NCBI GenBank assembly: GCA_017745135.1
Contig: JAGIAB010000209.1
Coordinates: 1-5,859, forward strand
Source of the DNA: Flavisolibacter sp.
Lineage (GTDB): Bacteria > Bacteroidota > Bacteroidia > Chitinophagales > Chitinophagaceae
Length of the DNA: 5,859 nucleotides
Reading direction: 5' to 3'
Shown here: in pieces, positions 5,430-5,859 of the stretch
How the letters are laid out: each line of letters starts with the position of its first letter
Position numbering within the stretch: the first letter of the stretch is position 1
Program-made: the position numbers and the translations under genes
Notes under the pieces: generated by a model
What the model saw: only the letters and a program-made list of their open reading frames with translations
Databases searched by the model: none
What the model was told of the DNA's origin: nothing

Positions 5430-5859
5430 ATGTTAATCAAAAGTATTTCAGGCATCAGGGGAACCATTGGTGGAAAGCCAGGTAAGAGTTTAACTCCTAT
5501 TGATATTGTACGATTTGCCGCATCTTATGGCAAATGGATAAAGGAAAAACAGAGAGGCAATAAAATTGTATTAGGCAGGGATGGAAGAATAAGTGGTCCT
5601 ATCGTAAGCCAGCTTGCCATCAACACTTTGTTGGCAATGGGAATTGATGTTATTGATGCCGGTTTGTCAACTACACCTACTATTGAAATGGCTGTTAGAT
5701 GGGAAAATGCAGACGGAAGCATGATATTAACCGCCAGTCATAATCCAAAGGAGTGGAACGCCTTGAAACTTTTGAATAATAAAGGAGAATTTATAAGTGC
5801 TGAAGATGGAAAGTACATTGTTGAAGAAGCAATAAAAGAAGATTTCGATTTTAGCAGCG
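5430..5859 (+). CDS. Phosphohexomutase, phosphoglucosamine mutase/phosphomannomutase-like (3' end cut off by window)
   Basis: From ATG 5430 the frame stays open to the window end, giving 143 residues plus one base of a protein that is usually about 445-465 long. Residues 1-143 are domain I of the alpha-D-phosphohexomutase family: ISGIRGT (6-12) near the start, LGRDGRISG (48-56), and the catalytic loop ILTASHNPKEWNALK (99-113), in which Ser103 is the phosphoserine. The enzyme moves phosphate between the 1 and 6 hydroxyls of a hexose or hexosamine through a 1,6-bisphosphate. It begins 3 bp after the nucleotidyltransferase stop. I do not assign glmM: the sugar-specificity loop (domain III) lies outside the window, and the operon setting suggests a catabolic or salvage paralogue rather than the housekeeping cell-wall gene. 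Confidence 0.9.
   Translation, partial: MLIKSISGIRGTIGGKPGKSLTPIDIVRFAASYGKWIKEKQRGNKIVLGRDGRISGPIVSQLAINTLLAMGIDVIDAGLSTTPTIEMAVRWENADGSMILTASHNPKEWNALKLLNNKGEFISAEDGKYIVEEAIKEDFDFSS

Noticed and set aside
3588..5722. Minus-strand ORFs of 62-69 codons over the permease and mutase genes
   Set aside because: Their hydrophobic or low-information translations are expected from the antisense of membrane-protein and conserved enzyme genes; no independent start or promoter signals were seen.
5430..5859. Calling the mutase glmM
   Set aside because: Only the N-terminal domain is visible and the sugar-specificity region is outside the window; the operon suggests a pathway-specific paralogue.

Overview
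The window looks like a carbohydrate-use locus from a member of the Bacteroidota, plausibly Chitinophagaceae or a close relative. The support is a C-terminal type IX secretion (T9SS) sorting domain on a secreted protein, a Bacteroidota-type -7 promoter box (TAnnTTTG form), AT-rich translation starts without Shine-Dalgarno sequences, and moderate-to-low GC. The family placement is inference; the phylum is much safer.

Layout: two divergent gene groups share one control region at about 2941-3216. Leftward (minus strand) lie a 734-residue secreted right-handed beta-helix protein (736-2940) and, 70 bp further on, a Tat-exported GH109-type Gfo/Idh/MocA glycosidase (alpha-N-acetylgalactosaminidase-like), whose 3' end is cut off by the window start. 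Rightward (plus strand) lie an FHS/GluP-type sugar MFS transporter (3217-4506), a sugar-1-phosphate nucleotidyltransferase (4503-5426) whose start codon overlaps the transporter stop, and the first 143 codons of a phosphohexomutase (5430 to the window end), 3 bp after the nucleotidyltransferase. The rightward genes are almost certainly one operon.

The control region holds three LacI-type half-palindromic boxes with a central CG, at exactly 28-bp centre-to-centre spacing. The first lies just upstream of a perfect TATGTTTG box for the leftward transcript. This suggests that one sugar-responsive repressor switches both arms.

Working model (inference): the beta-helix protein acts on a polymer at or outside the outer membrane, the periplasmic GH109 enzyme releases a terminal (amino)sugar, the MFS permease brings it across the inner membrane, and the nucleotidyltransferase and mutase process its 1-phosphate. 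The GH109 call points to N-acetylgalactosamine or another N-acetylhexosamine. A sugar 1-kinase and the regulator would be expected beyond the window edges. There are no RNA genes, mobile elements, CRISPR arrays or broken genes in the window, and no gene-free stretch longer than 300 bases.
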